Origin: WHSW01 sp963842795
GTDB taxonomy: Bacteria; Actinomycetota; Thermoleophilia; Solirubrobacterales; 70-9
Length of the DNA: 64,000 nucleotides
NCBI GenBank assembly: GCA_963842795.1
Contig: CAWJHV010000009.1
Span: 124,001 to 188,000, forward strand
Direction of reading: 5' to 3'
Shown here: positions 17,036 through 24,786 of the stretch, piece by piece
Layout of the letters: each line of letters opens with the position of its first letter
How positions within the stretch are numbered: position 1 is the first letter of the stretch
Notes under the pieces: generated by a model
Database searches by the model: none
The model's input: only the letters and a program-made list of their open reading frames with translations
What the model was told of the DNA's origin: nothing
Position numbers and translations under genes: made by a program

Positions 17036-17410
17036 CTACCCGGACTTGACCGCGCCGATGGCGATCACGCGGCGCTCGTGCGTCCCGACGCCGATCGTGC
17101 GGTCGGCCTCGGTCACCTCGACGTCGAAGCGAAGCTTGCGCTCGTCGGCGACCTCGCGCAGCGTCGCGCGGACCTCGCAGCTGGCGCCCTCGCCCGCGGC
17201 GGCGACGTGCTTGACGCAGACCTCGAACCCGACCGTCGCCCTGCCCTCGGGAAGGTTCTCGAAGGCGAGCACCGAGGCGCAGCGCTCCATCATCGCGATC
17301 ATCCCCGGGGTCGACAGGACGCGGACGCCGATCGTGCCGCCGACGTCGGTCACCAGCCGGTCGGCGACCTCGAACTGCTCGACCCGCTCCGCCCCCGGCT
17401 CGAGGCCCAC
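17036..17410 (-). CDS. FlK-like acyl-CoA thioesterase (hotdog fold)
   Basis: 124 residues. The pattern LSTPGMIAMMERCA (active-site Thr/Glu helix), RATVGFEVCVKHVAAAGEG (catalytic His) and IGVGTHERRVI at the C-terminus matches the fluoroacetyl-CoA thioesterase-like family of small hotdog thioesterases; the true FlK substrate is not implied. It hydrolyses small acyl-CoAs. The GTG at 17410 immediately follows the TGA of the upstream SDR gene (TGAGTG), so the two form an operon. Confidence 0.85.
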   Translation of the reverse strand: MGLEPGAERVEQFEVADRLVTDVGGTIGVRVLSTPGMIAMMERCASVLAFENLPEGRATVGFEVCVKHVAAAGEGASCEVRATLREVADERKLRFDVEVTEADRTIGVGTHERRVIAIGAVKSG

Positions 17411-18145
17411 TCAGACCATTCCCAGCCCGCCGGAGACGCCGAGCGTCTCGCCGGTGACGTAGGAGGCGTCGTCGGACGCGAGAAAGGCAACCGCCGCGGC
17501 GACCTCCTCCGGCTTGCCCAGCCGACGCAGCTGCGTCCCGGCCTTCATCGTCTCGACGATCTTCTCGCCCAGCTCTCCGAACTCCAGCGCGCCCATCAGC
17601 AGGGGCGTCTCGATCGGGCCCGGGGCGATCGCGTTCGCGGTGATCCCGTAGCGGGCGCCCTCGCGCGCGATCACCTTCGTGAACGCGATCACGCCTCCCT
17701 TGGCGGCCGAGTAGACCGCGGAGCCCTTGGAGCCGACGCGGCCCGCCTCGCTGGCGATGTTGACGATCCGCCCGTAGCCGGCGCCGCGCATCCCGGGCAG
17801 GATCGCGTGCGTGCAGGCGAAGACGCCGAAGAGGTTGACCGCCAGAACCCGCTGCCACTGGCCGGGGTCGGTCTCGGCGAAGAAGCCGAACTCGTCCATG
17901 CCCGCGTTGTTGACCAGGATCGAGAACGGCCCGTGCTCGGCGGCCGTGGCCGTGGCTTCCTCGGGACTCGTGACGTCGAGGTGCGCGGCGGTCGCGCCGA
18001 CCTCGGCCGCGACCTCCGCCGCGGCCTCGTCGTTGATGTCGCCGATCACGACCTCGGCGCCCTCGGCGGCGAGCCGGGCGACGATCGCGGCGCCGATCCC
18101 GCTGCCGCCCCCGGTGACCAGCGCCCTGCGCCCCTCGAGCCTCAT
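17411..18145 (-). CDS. short-chain dehydrogenase/reductase (FabG-like)
   Basis: 244 residues of the classical SDR family. Cofactor loop VTGGGSGIGAA, NNAG, catalytic Ser in NIASEAGRVGS and YSAAK (YxxxK), then NAIAPGPIETP and the C-terminal SGGLGMV. The acidic residue after strand 2 (VIGDIND) favours NAD(H) over NADP(H). It may act on a 3-hydroxyacyl-CoA or -ACP; the coupled thioesterase gene downstream suggests acyl-CoA work. The ATG at 18145 has a TATGCT box 8 nt upstream. Confidence 0.88.
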   Translation of the reverse strand: MRLEGRRALVTGGGSGIGAAIVARLAAEGAEVVIGDINDEAAAEVAAEVGATAAHLDVTSPEEATATAAEHGPFSILVNNAGMDEFGFFAETDPGQWQRVLAVNLFGVFACTHAILPGMRGAGYGRIVNIASEAGRVGSKGSAVYSAAKGGVIAFTKVIAREGARYGITANAIAPGPIETPLLMGALEFGELGEKIVETMKAGTQLRRLGKPEEVAAAVAFLASDDASYVTGETLGVSGGLGMV

Positions 18146-18153
18146 CCGCGCGC

Positions 18154-18159
18154 AGCATA
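18154..18159 (-). promoter_or_regulatory. -10 box of the SDR-thioesterase operon
   Basis: TATGCT on the minus strand, 8 nt before the ATG at 18145; leaderless type. Confidence 0.5.
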
Positions 18160-18202
18160 AACGGGCGCGGGCCTTCGCCCGCTGCGGTCCGCGGCGCGCG
18201 CG

Positions 18203-18208
18203 TAGACT
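18203..18208 (+). promoter_or_regulatory. -10 box of the damaged npdG gene
   Basis: TAGACT, 9 nt before the GTG at 18218; leaderless type, apparently intact although the gene is not. Confidence 0.5.
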
Positions 18209-18217
18209 GCCGCCCGC

Positions 18218-18908
18218 GTGAGCGGCGAAGCGATCCCGATCATTGGCGGCACCGGTGCGCTCGGCTACGGGCTCGCCCTGCGATGGGCGCGGGCGGCCAC
18301 GCGGTGGTGATCGGCTCCCGCAGCGCCGAGCGCGCGGCCGAGGCGGCGCACAAGCTCTCCGAGCTCGCCCCGGACGCCGAGATCGAGGGCCTGGCGAACG
18401 AGCAGGCGGCGAAGCAGGGCTCGATCGTCTTCCTCACCGTGCCCTTCAGGGCCCAGTCCGAGAACCTCAACAACCTGCGCGAGGCGCTCGAGCCCGGGCA
18501 GCTGCTGGTCGACTGCACGGTCCCGCTGGCGGCCGCGGTCAGCGGCAAGGCGACCCGCTCGCTCGGCGTCTGGCAGGGATCGGCGGCCCAGCAGGCGCAG
18601 GAGATGGTCCCGGACGGGGTCACCGTGGTCGCGGCGCTGCACACGGTGAGCGCGCCGACGCTCGCCGACACCGGCGCCGAGCTCGGCGAGGACGTGCTCC
18701 TGTGCGGCGACCGCAAGGTCGACAAGGCCAGGGTCGCGCGCGCTGGTCGAGGCGATCCCGGGCCTGCGGGCTGTGAACGCCGGGCAGCTCGAGATGGCGC
18801 GGATCGTCGAGCAGCTGACCCCGCTGCATGATCTCGATCAACGCCCGCTACAAGACCCACGCCGGGATCCGGATCACCGGCCTGCCCGACGCGGATCACT
18901 GGGTGTGA
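18218..18908 (+). pseudogene. npdG: F420:NADP oxidoreductase (NpdG/Fno) with three single-base frameshifts
   Basis: Joining three frames gives a full NADPH-F420 reductase of about 230 residues. GEAIPIIGGTGALGYGLALR opens it (Rossmann loop), HAVVIGSRSAERAAEAA follows with the NADP-binding SR, then LTVPF, DCTVPL, the LHTVSAPTLAD core and MISINARYKTHAGIRITGLP at the end. A base appears to be missing at about 18291-18296, and one extra base is present at about 18735-18742 and again near 18827. The rest is well conserved, so the damage is recent or the indels are sequencing errors. The enzyme would pass hydride between NADPH and F420, fitting the cofD-cofC-cofE genes downstream. The stop at 18906-18908 lies in the first unit of a tandem repeat. 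Confidence 0.85.
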
Positions 18909-19057
18909 GGCGTAGCGAAGCGAAGCCGAGCCGCGCCGCCGTTGAGGCGCCTTCCGTGAGGCGTAGCGAAGCGAAGCCGAGCCGCGCCGCCGTTGAGGCG
19001 CCTTCCGTGAGGCGTAGCGAAGCGAAGCCGAGCCGCGCCGCCGTTGAGGCGCTTTGT
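18905..19057. repeat. three tandem copies of a 51-bp repeat
   Basis: Units begin at 18905, 18956 and 19007, each opening GTGAGGCGTAGCGAAGCG and ending near GTTGAGGCGC. 51 bp equals 17 codons, so the array is open in several frames. The first unit contains the npdG stop codon and the last reaches the cofD start. A variant lies inside the ADH gene at 23169-23219. There are no spacers, so this is not a CRISPR array; it resembles a REP-like mobile repeat. Confidence 0.9.
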
Positions 19058-19971
19058 CCGTAGTCGTCCTCGCCGGCGGCACCGGCGGGGCGAAGCTCGC
19101 GGCGGGCCTCCAGGAGGTCCTCGGCGCCGAGCTCGCCGTGGTCGCCAACACCGCCGACGACTGCGAGATCCACGGCCTGCTCGTCTGCCCCGACCCTGAT
19201 CTCTGCACGTACTGGCTCGCCGACGCGATCGACGAGGAGCGCGGCTGGGGCATCCGCGACGACACCTTCACCGTCCACGAGCGGCTCGAGCAGCTCGGGG
19301 CTCCGGGGTGGTTCTCGCTCTCCGACCGCGACCTCGCCACCTGCCTCTACCGGACTCACTTCATCGCCGAGGGCGGCACCCTGACCGCCGCCCAGGCCCA
19401 GATCGCGCGCGCGCTCGGCGTTACGGCGTCGGTGCTGCCGATGTCCGAGGACCCGGTCCGGACCCGCGTGCGGACGCCGGCCGGCCGGCGGGGGCTGCAG
19501 GAGTTCCTGATCATCGACCACGCCGAGGCGCCGATCGAGGGCGTCGAGCTCGAGGGCGTCGCCGAGGCACGCCCGACCCCGGAAGTGCTCGATGCGCTCG
19601 CGAAGGCCGAGATGGTGGTCGTCGGGCCCTCGAACCCGGTGATCTCGATCGGCCCGATCCTCTCGGTCCCGGGGATGCGGGAGGCGATCGCCGCGGCGCC
19701 CGGGCCGGTGGTCGCGGTGAGCCCGCTCGTCGGCGGGCGCGCCCTCAAGGGCCCGACCGAGGCCTTCATCGCCGCGGTCGGCCGGCCGGTGACCGCGGCC
19801 GGGGTGGCCTCGCTCTACACCGGGCTGCTCGACGGGATGGTCGTCGACGCCGGCGATCCCGAGCCCGGACCGGAGGGGCTCGAGGTGCTGCGCTGCCCGA
19901 CCCTGATGGAGGGGGCGGCCGGCCGTCGGAAGCTTGCCGAGCGCGCGCTCGAGTTCGCCCGGGGCCTCTGA
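19054..19971 (+). CDS. cofD: 2-phospho-L-lactate transferase (CofD/FbiA)
   Basis: 305 residues. It transfers the phospholactyl or phosphoenolpyruvyl moiety from the GDP-activated form to FO in F420 synthesis. Seen: LAGGTGGAKLAAGL at the N-terminus, NTADDCEIHGLLVCPD, the SLSDRDLATCLYRT segment and VVGPSNPVISIGPIL, all diagnostic for CofD. The start is TTG at 19054, the only one giving the expected N-terminus (SVVVLAGGTGG). GAGG at 19045-19048, the likely ribosome-binding site, belongs to the third unit of the 51-bp repeat. cofC starts 18 nt downstream, so the three cof genes form an operon. Confidence 0.95.
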   Translation: MSVVVLAGGTGGAKLAAGLQEVLGAELAVVANTADDCEIHGLLVCPDPDLCTYWLADAIDEERGWGIRDDTFTVHERLEQLGAPGWFSLSDRDLATCLYRTHFIAEGGTLTAAQAQIARALGVTASVLPMSEDPVRTRVRTPAGRRGLQEFLIIDHAEAPIEGVELEGVAEARPTPEVLDALAKAEMVVVGPSNPVISIGPILSVPGMREAIAAAPGPVVAVSPLVGGRALKGPTEAFIAAVGRPVTAAGVASLYTGLLDGMVVDAGDPEPGPEGLEVLRCPTLMEGAAGRRKLAERALEFARGL

Positions 19972-19989
19972 AGCGCGATCATCGGCACA

Positions 19990-20676
19990 GTGCGCGCGAC
20001 GGCGATCATCCCGGTGAAGCGCTTCGGCCAGGCGAAGCAGCGGTTGCTCGACCGCCTCGATCGCCCGCAGCGGGCGGCGCTGGTGAAGGCGATGCTGGCC
20101 GACGTGCTCGCCGCGGTAAGCGCCGCGGAATCGGTCGAGCGGGTGATCGTGGTCACCGGCGAGGGCCGGGCCGAGCGGATTGCGCTCCGCCAAGCGCAGC
20201 GCTCGACCACCCGGCTCGAGGTCCTGCGCGAGCCCGCCGATCGCGGCCACTCCGAGGCGGCGACGCTTGGCATCGTGCGCGCGCTGGCGCTCGGCGCCGA
20301 GTGCTCGGCTCTGCTTCCCGGCGACTGTCCGCTGCTCGAGCCGGCCGAGCTCGACGCGGCGCTCGGGCGGATGGCGGCGGGGCGCGTGGCGGTGATCCCC
20401 GACCGCCATGGCACCGGCACCAACGGGCTCCTGCTGGCGCCGGCCGATGCGATCGGCCCCGCATTCGGCGAGGGCAGCGCGGCCCGCCACCGCGATCGCG
20501 CCGAGCGCGCCGGATACGAGGTGGAGATCGAGCCACTCCCGTCGCTGGCGCTCGACCTCGACACGCCGGAGGACCTCGACGCGCTCTCCGCGGCGCTCGC
20601 CGACCGGCCGGAGCGCGCCCCACAGACCTCCGCCGCCCTGGCGCGGATCGGTGCGCCGGCCGCCACGCGCCGGTGA
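19990..20676 (+). CDS. cofC: 2-phospho-L-lactate / phosphoenolpyruvate guanylyltransferase (CofC/FbiD)
   Basis: 228 residues. It makes the GDP-activated phospholactate or PEP used by CofD. N-terminus AIIPVKRFGQAKQRL is the CofC nucleotide-binding loop, LLPGDCPLLEP the metal-binding loop, and DRHGTGTNGLLLAP the product-binding stretch. GTG at 19990 gives the family N-terminus. Its TGA overlaps the cofE GTG by 3 nt. Confidence 0.94.
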   Translation: MRATAIIPVKRFGQAKQRLLDRLDRPQRAALVKAMLADVLAAVSAAESVERVIVVTGEGRAERIALRQAQRSTTRLEVLREPADRGHSEAATLGIVRALALGAECSALLPGDCPLLEPAELDAALGRMAAGRVAVIPDRHGTGTNGLLLAPADAIGPAFGEGSAARHRDRAERAGYEVEIEPLPSLALDLDTPEDLDALSAALADRPERAPQTSAALARIGAPAATRR

Positions 20677-21437
20677 GCCCGGCGCTCGAGATCGTCCCGG
20701 TCCCCGGGCTCGGAGAGATCGCCGCCGGGGCGGCGCTCGGCGAGCTGATCGCCGGCGCGGCCGGCGAGGCGGGGCTGGCGCCCGGCGCCGGCGATGCGAT
20801 CGTCGTCTCCCAGAAGGTGGTCTCGAAGGCCGAGGGCCGGACCCGCGACCTCGACGACGTGCGCCCCGGCGAACGCGCTCGCGACCTCGCCGCCCAGCTC
20901 GGCAAGGACCCGCGGATGGTCGAGGTGGTGCTCGCCGAGGCGCGCCGCGTCGTCCGCGCCGAGGCGGGGGTGCTGATCGTCGAGACCAACGCGGGCTGGA
21001 TCTGCGCCAACGCGGGAATCGACGCCTCCAACGTCCCGGGCGAGCAGACGGTGACCCTGCTGCCGGCCGACGCCGACGCCTCCGCCCGCGAGCTGCGCGC
21101 ACAGCTCGCCCCGGCTCCGGAAGACCGGCCGGGGGTGGTGATCGCCGACAGCTTCGGGCGCCCCTGGCGCCTGGGCCAGGCCGAGGTCGCGATCGGCTGC
21201 GCCGGGATCGTCGCCCTCGACGACTGGCGCGGGCGCAGCGACGTCCACGGCCGCGAGCTCGCGGCCACGGCGGTCGCCGTGGCCGACCAGCTCGCCGCGG
21301 CGGCCGACCTCGGGCGCGACAAGACGTCGGGCGAGCCCGCGGTGCTGGTCCGGGGCGCGGAGCGCTGGTGGACCCAGGAGGACGGGCCCGGCGCCGGCGT
21401 CCTGCGGCGACCGCCCGAGGAGGATCTCTTCCGGTAG
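20673..21437 (+). CDS. cofE: coenzyme F420-0:L-glutamate ligase (CofE), single-domain
   Basis: 254 residues. It adds glutamate to F420-0. Seen: the family N-terminus EIVPVPGLGEIAAGA, VSQKVVSKAEGR, ETNAGWICANAGIDASNV and the DSFGRPWRLGQAEVAIG metal/GTP region. Unlike actinobacterial FbiB there is no C-terminal nitroreductase-like domain, so the reductive maturation step must be supplied elsewhere. GTG at 20673 overlaps the cofC stop. The gene converges on a tandem pair of cupin genes, 6 nt away. Confidence 0.95.
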   Translation: MSPALEIVPVPGLGEIAAGAALGELIAGAAGEAGLAPGAGDAIVVSQKVVSKAEGRTRDLDDVRPGERARDLAAQLGKDPRMVEVVLAEARRVVRAEAGVLIVETNAGWICANAGIDASNVPGEQTVTLLPADADASARELRAQLAPAPEDRPGVVIADSFGRPWRLGQAEVAIGCAGIVALDDWRGRSDVHGRELAATAVAVADQLAAAADLGRDKTSGEPAVLVRGAERWWTQEDGPGAGVLRRPPEEDLFR

Positions 21438-21443
21438 GGCGGG

Positions 21444-21863
21444 CTAGAGCGGGTGGGAGTGCTTGACGCCGAGCGGGTCCGGCGCGCCCTCCTCGGTGAA
21501 CTCGGGCGGCGTGTAAGGCTGGCCGGGCGAGCCGCCGATCGCGAGCACCCTGGCGGGCTCGTCGCCGGTGATGATCTTGCGCCGCTCCGCCGGCCCGACG
21601 CGGACCCAGACCCCCGGGGCAAGCTCATGCTCCTCCCCGCCCTCGCCGCCGACGCGGATCGTCGCCCGGCCGGAGAGCGTGGTGTAGACCTCCTCCTGGT
21701 GGTCGTGGGCCTGGTCGTGGTCGGGGTAGTCGCCGTAGTTCGGCGGCAGTTCCATCACCGCGAGCCCGAACGAGCTCACTCCGAGCCCGGCGCGGGCGCG
21801 GCGGAAGCCACCGCCGAAGATCGCCTCGAACTCCTCGATCCGCTTGACGGTGACGTCGGCCAT
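21444..21863 (-). CDS. cupin-domain protein, tandem copy A
   Basis: 139-residue single-domain cupin. Metal-site candidates are His in YPDHDQAHDHQEEVYTTLSG, the first cupin motif, with EHELAPGVWVRVGP in the second. It begins MADVTVKRIEEFEAIFGGG and is about half identical to the neighbour at 21871-22269 along its whole length, so the pair arose by tandem duplication. Enzyme or binding role is unknown. It lies 7 nt downstream of copy B. Confidence 0.82.
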   Translation of the reverse strand: MADVTVKRIEEFEAIFGGGFRRARAGLGVSSFGLAVMELPPNYGDYPDHDQAHDHQEEVYTTLSGRATIRVGGEGGEEHELAPGVWVRVGPAERRKIITGDEPARVLAIGGSPGQPYTPPEFTEEGAPDPLGVKHSHPL

Positions 21864-21870
21864 CTCGCGC

Positions 21871-22269
21871 TCAGGAAGCTCCGGCGAGCGGGTCCGGCTC
21901 GCCCTCCTCGGTGTACTGGGTGATCTCGAACGACCGCCCGGGGAGCCCGCCGAGCGCGAGCACGACGGCGCCCTGCTCGCCGGTGACCAGCTTCCGGGTC
22001 TCGCTCGGGCCGACGCGCGCGAACACGCCCGGCTCGAGCGTGTGCTCCTCGCCTCCGGCGCGCAGCGTGGCCTCGCCCTCGAGCACGGTGTAGACCTCCT
22101 CCTGGCCGTCCTGGGCGTGGTCGTGCTCGGGGTAACGGTCGGCGTGCGGTGGGAAGCGGATTATCTGCATCCCGAACGAGGTCAGCCCGAGGCCGGCCCG
22201 GGCCCGGAGCATGCCTCCTCGAAACGTCGCCTCGAAGTCCTCCGTGCGCCTCACGGTGACGTCGGCCAT
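21871..22269 (-). CDS. cupin-domain protein, tandem copy B
   Basis: 132 residues, first gene of the cupin pair. Cupin motif 1 is YPEHDHAQDGQEEVYTVLEG, motif 2 HTLEPGVFARVGPSETRK. Its set of His residues differs slightly from copy A, so metal binding or ligand may differ. The ATG at 22269 has a TAGGGT box 6 nt upstream. Confidence 0.82.
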   Translation of the reverse strand: MADVTVRRTEDFEATFRGGMLRARAGLGLTSFGMQIIRFPPHADRYPEHDHAQDGQEEVYTVLEGEATLRAGGEEHTLEPGVFARVGPSETRKLVTGEQGAVVLALGGLPGRSFEITQYTEEGEPDPLAGAS

Positions 22270-22275
22270 GGGGCC

Positions 22276-22281
22276 ACCCTA
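22276..22281 (-). promoter_or_regulatory. -10 box of the cupin pair
   Basis: TAGGGT on the minus strand, 6 nt before the ATG at 22269; leaderless type. Confidence 0.5.
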
Positions 22282-22334
22282 CCGCCGCGAGCGCGGCGCG
22301 GCCAGGGGCCGGGAGGTGCGAAGTGTGAGATCGG

Positions 22335-23372
22335 TCACTCAGCGACCGTGAGCACGGCCGATCCGGTCAGGCCTCCGCGACGCAGGTCGTCGAGCGCGTC
22401 GTTGGCGCGTGCGAGCGGATAGACGCTGGTCCGCGCCCGCACCGGCACCCGCGGCGCCAGCTCGAGGAAGCGGGTGCCGTCGTCGCGGGTGAGGTTGGCG
22501 ACCGAGCGCAGCTGGCGCTCGCCCCAGAGCAGCTCGTACGGAAACGAGGGGATGTCGCTCATGTGGATGCCTGCGCAGACGACGACGCCTCCCGGCGCCA
22601 GCGCCCGGAGCGCCGCCGGCACCAGCTCGCCCACCGGCGCGAAGATGATCGCCGCGTCGAGCTCCTCCGGGAGCGAGTCGAGCGTCCCGGTCCACTCGGC
22701 GCCGAGCTCGCTCGCGAGCTCGCGCTTGCCGGCGTCCGGCTCGCGGGTCACCGCGAACACGCGCCGGCCCTCATGCGCGGCGACCTGGCAGATCAGGTGC
22801 GCCGAGGCGCCGAAGCCGAGCAGCCCGAGGCGTTCGGCGTCGCCGCACATGCGCAGCGCGCGATAGCCGATCAGCCCGGCGCACAACAGGGGTGCGGTCT
22901 CGATCCCGGCGTCTGCGGCCAGCGGGAGGCAGAAGCGCTCGTCGGCGACCGCCACCTCGGCGTAGCCGCCGTCGACGTCATAGCCGGTGAAGCGGGCCCA
23001 GGGACAGAGGTTCTCGCGCCCCGAGCGGCAGTAGCGGCACTCGCCGTCGGCCCAGGCGAGCCAGGGCAACCCGACCCGGTCGCCGGGATCGAACCGCTCG
23101 CTGCCCTCCCCCGCCCCGACGACCTCGCCGACCACCTGGTGGCCCAGGACGAGGGGAAGCTTCGGCCTGTGAGGCGGAGGCCGCAGGCCGGAGCCGAGCC
23201 GCGCCGCTGTTGAGGCGCCTGATTTGAGCTCGCCGTCGAAGATGTGCAGGTCGGTACGGCAGACCGCGCAGGCGATCACGCGCAACGCGACGTGACCCGG
23301 CCCCGGCTGCGGCTCTGGAAGCTCCGCCGGCATCAGCGGCGTTCCCGCGGCCTCGAGAACCATGGCGCGCAC
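22335..23372 (-). CDS. zinc-dependent alcohol dehydrogenase with in-frame repeat insertion
   Basis: 345-residue medium-chain ADH. Catalytic Zn ligands: CRTDLH (Cys), GHQVVGEV (His) and the later Cys of CAGLIGYRAL; structural Zn cysteines in GECRYCRSGRENLC. The cofactor region AERLGLLGFGASAHLICQVA follows. It resembles AdhA-type NAD(P) alcohol dehydrogenases of actinobacteria. An unusual block, KSGASTAARLGSGLRPPPHR, sits between DGEL and PKLPLVLGHQ where relatives have only a few residues; it is encoded by a copy of the 51-bp repeat family (23169-23219). The reading frame is kept, so the enzyme may still work. GTG at 23372 gives the expected N-terminus. Confidence 0.88.
   Translation of the reverse strand: MRAMVLEAAGTPLMPAELPEPQPGPGHVALRVIACAVCRTDLHIFDGELKSGASTAARLGSGLRPPPHRPKLPLVLGHQVVGEVVGAGEGSERFDPGDRVGLPWLAWADGECRYCRSGRENLCPWARFTGYDVDGGYAEVAVADERFCLPLAADAGIETAPLLCAGLIGYRALRMCGDAERLGLLGFGASAHLICQVAAHEGRRVFAVTREPDAGKRELASELGAEWTGTLDSLPEELDAAIIFAPVGELVPAALRALAPGGVVVCAGIHMSDIPSFPYELLWGERQLRSVANLTRDDGTRFLELAPRVPVRARTSVYPLARANDALDDLRRGGLTGSAVLTVAE
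23169..23219. repeat. copy of the 51-bp repeat family inside a coding region
   Basis: Shares the flanks GTGAGGCG and, at its right end, AGCCGAGCCGCGCCG then GTTGAGGCGCC with the array at 18905-19057. The middle differs (15 bases with GAGGCCGCAGGCCGG in place of 11). It adds about 17 codons in frame to the ADH gene. Confidence 0.85.
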
Positions 23373-23443
23373 CGGCTCATGATTGCGCGCGATCGCTCCG
23401 CGCGATCACCCCGTAGCGGCGGCCGAGTGAGATACTCGGCGCG

Positions 23444-23869
23444 ATGGCGCGTGATCCGAAGATCAAGCGGCTCTCCGAGGTGCAGCTGTTCTCGACCTGC
23501 AACCGGCGCGAGCTGGCCCAGATCGCGGCCCTGACGGTCGAGGTGGACATTCCGGCCGGGAGGGTGCTGATGCGTCAGGGCGAGCCTGCACACGAGTGCT
23601 TCGTGATCGAGTCGGGGACGGCGCGTGCTTCGATCCGCGGCCGCAAGAGCAGCAAACTGGGTCCGGGCGAGTGCTTCGGCGAGATGGCGTTGATCGACTC
23701 GGCCCCGCGGTCGGCGACGGTGACGGCCGAGACCGATATGAGCGTCCTCGTGCTGAGCTCGCGCGAGTTCTCGACCCTGATCGATGACGTGCCGAGCGTG
23801 GCCCGGAAGGTGCTCGCCGTCGTCGCGGAGCGACTCCGCGCCGCCGAGCGCCCGCAGCCGCATCACTAG
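23444..23869 (+). CDS. stand-alone cyclic-nucleotide-binding domain protein
   Basis: 141 residues consisting of one cNMP-binding (Crp-like) domain. The phosphate-binding cassette reads GECFGEMALIDSAPRSATV, with the Glu and Arg that hold the ribose and phosphate of cAMP. No DNA-binding or catalytic domain follows; only a short helical tail. It may be a cAMP-responsive adaptor. ATG at 23444 has a GATACT box 7 nt upstream. Its TAG stop shares the tetranucleotide CTAG (23866-23869) with the stop of the convergent DUF559 gene. Confidence 0.88.
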   Translation: MARDPKIKRLSEVQLFSTCNRRELAQIAALTVEVDIPAGRVLMRQGEPAHECFVIESGTARASIRGRKSSKLGPGECFGEMALIDSAPRSATVTAETDMSVLVLSSREFSTLIDDVPSVARKVLAVVAERLRAAERPQPHH

Positions 23870-24786
23870 CCCGACCCGCTCGCGCTCAGGGCGGCTAGCA
23901 GGCGGCGGATAACGCCCTCCGGGTCGCGGCGGATCTGGCGTCCGGTCACCGGCATCACGCGCAGTCCCCGCGCGTTGAGCCTTGCGAGCTTCAGCCGATC
24001 GCGCTCGAACGCGGCTCGTCCCGAATGCGCGTCGTAACCGTCGATCTCGACAGCGAAGCCGTGGCCGCGCCAGAGCAGGTCGACCTCGTAGCCGTGGATC
24101 CGTGCGTTGCACTCGAAGCCGGCCAGGCCCGCAGCGCGCACGAGCCGCAACATCGCGCGCTCGGCGGGAGAGCGGGTGCGCTGGGGCCCGCCAGGGAGGT
24201 CGAGGACGCGGCGGAGGCGACGCACGCCGCGCTTGCGAGGGTTGCGGTCGAGCTGTGAGCGCAGCTCAGCCCCGGACGCGAGGTGGCGATAGTGCGCTTC
24301 GCCGGCGAGCATCTCGAGCTCGTCGTCGGAGAGGCTCTCGGACAGGTCGAGGATCGTCCGAGGTGGGCTGGTGAGGGCGAGCCCGTGACGGTGGCGAATG
24401 TCGCAGGGATCGAGCGCCGCCCGATGGACCTCGAGCCGTGGGCGTGCGGCGCCTCGCCGTGGCGGGACGGTGACGCAAACATGCGCCTGGGCCGGGTAGG
24501 GCAAGAGCTCCCAGACCGCGGCTGCGCTGCGGTGGCTGAGAGTGGCACTTCGACCGCACGCCAGCAGCGCCGCGGTCTCGAGCGCGTAGCGCGGTGGGAC
24601 CTCATGTCCGACGAGATACACGCCCGCATGGACCGGATGCAGGCGCCCGCGCTCGAGCCGCACTCTGACCTCGCCGGCCGTCACCCCCGCCGCCAGCAGC
24701 TGCCATCGCGCCACCACCCCGCGCTGCCGCCCCGCCAACGCCGTAACGACCCCGTCCGCGCCTTGAATGAGTGATTTTGGCTCCAT
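23866..24786 (-). CDS. AbiEi-type winged-helix + DUF559 (PD-(D/E)XK-like nuclease) protein, copy 2
   Basis: 306 residues with the same layout as copy 1: N-terminal AbiEi_4-like winged helix (RQRGVVARWQLLAAGVTAGE, LHPVHAGVYLVG) and a C-terminal DUF559/Vsr-like domain with EVDLLWRG (Asp), AVEIDG (Glu-x-Asp) and FERDRLKLARLNARGL. The ATG at 24786 sits in the 7-base loop of a perfect 10-bp inverted repeat (24773-24799). The two paralogues are not close in sequence, and their palindromes are unrelated, which suggests each protein reads its own site. No toxin partner is adjacent. It follows fbiC by 53 nt on the same strand. Confidence 0.82.
   Translation of the reverse strand: MEPKSLIQGADGVVTALAGRQRGVVARWQLLAAGVTAGEVRVRLERGRLHPVHAGVYLVGHEVPPRYALETAALLACGRSATLSHRSAAAVWELLPYPAQAHVCVTVPPRRGAARPRLEVHRAALDPCDIRHRHGLALTSPPRTILDLSESLSDDELEMLAGEAHYRHLASGAELRSQLDRNPRKRGVRRLRRVLDLPGGPQRTRSPAERAMLRLVRAAGLAGFECNARIHGYEVDLLWRGHGFAVEIDGYDAHSGRAAFERDRLKLARLNARGLRVMPVTGRQIRRDPEGVIRRLLAALSASGSG

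Noticed and set aside
18905..19057. CRISPR array
   Set aside because: The 51-bp units are contiguous with no variable spacers and no cas genes are nearby.
23385..23420. Operator between the ADH and cNMP-binding genes
   Set aside because: GCGCGATC occurs twice close together, but such words are common in this GC-rich sequence and the spacing gives no convincing dyad.
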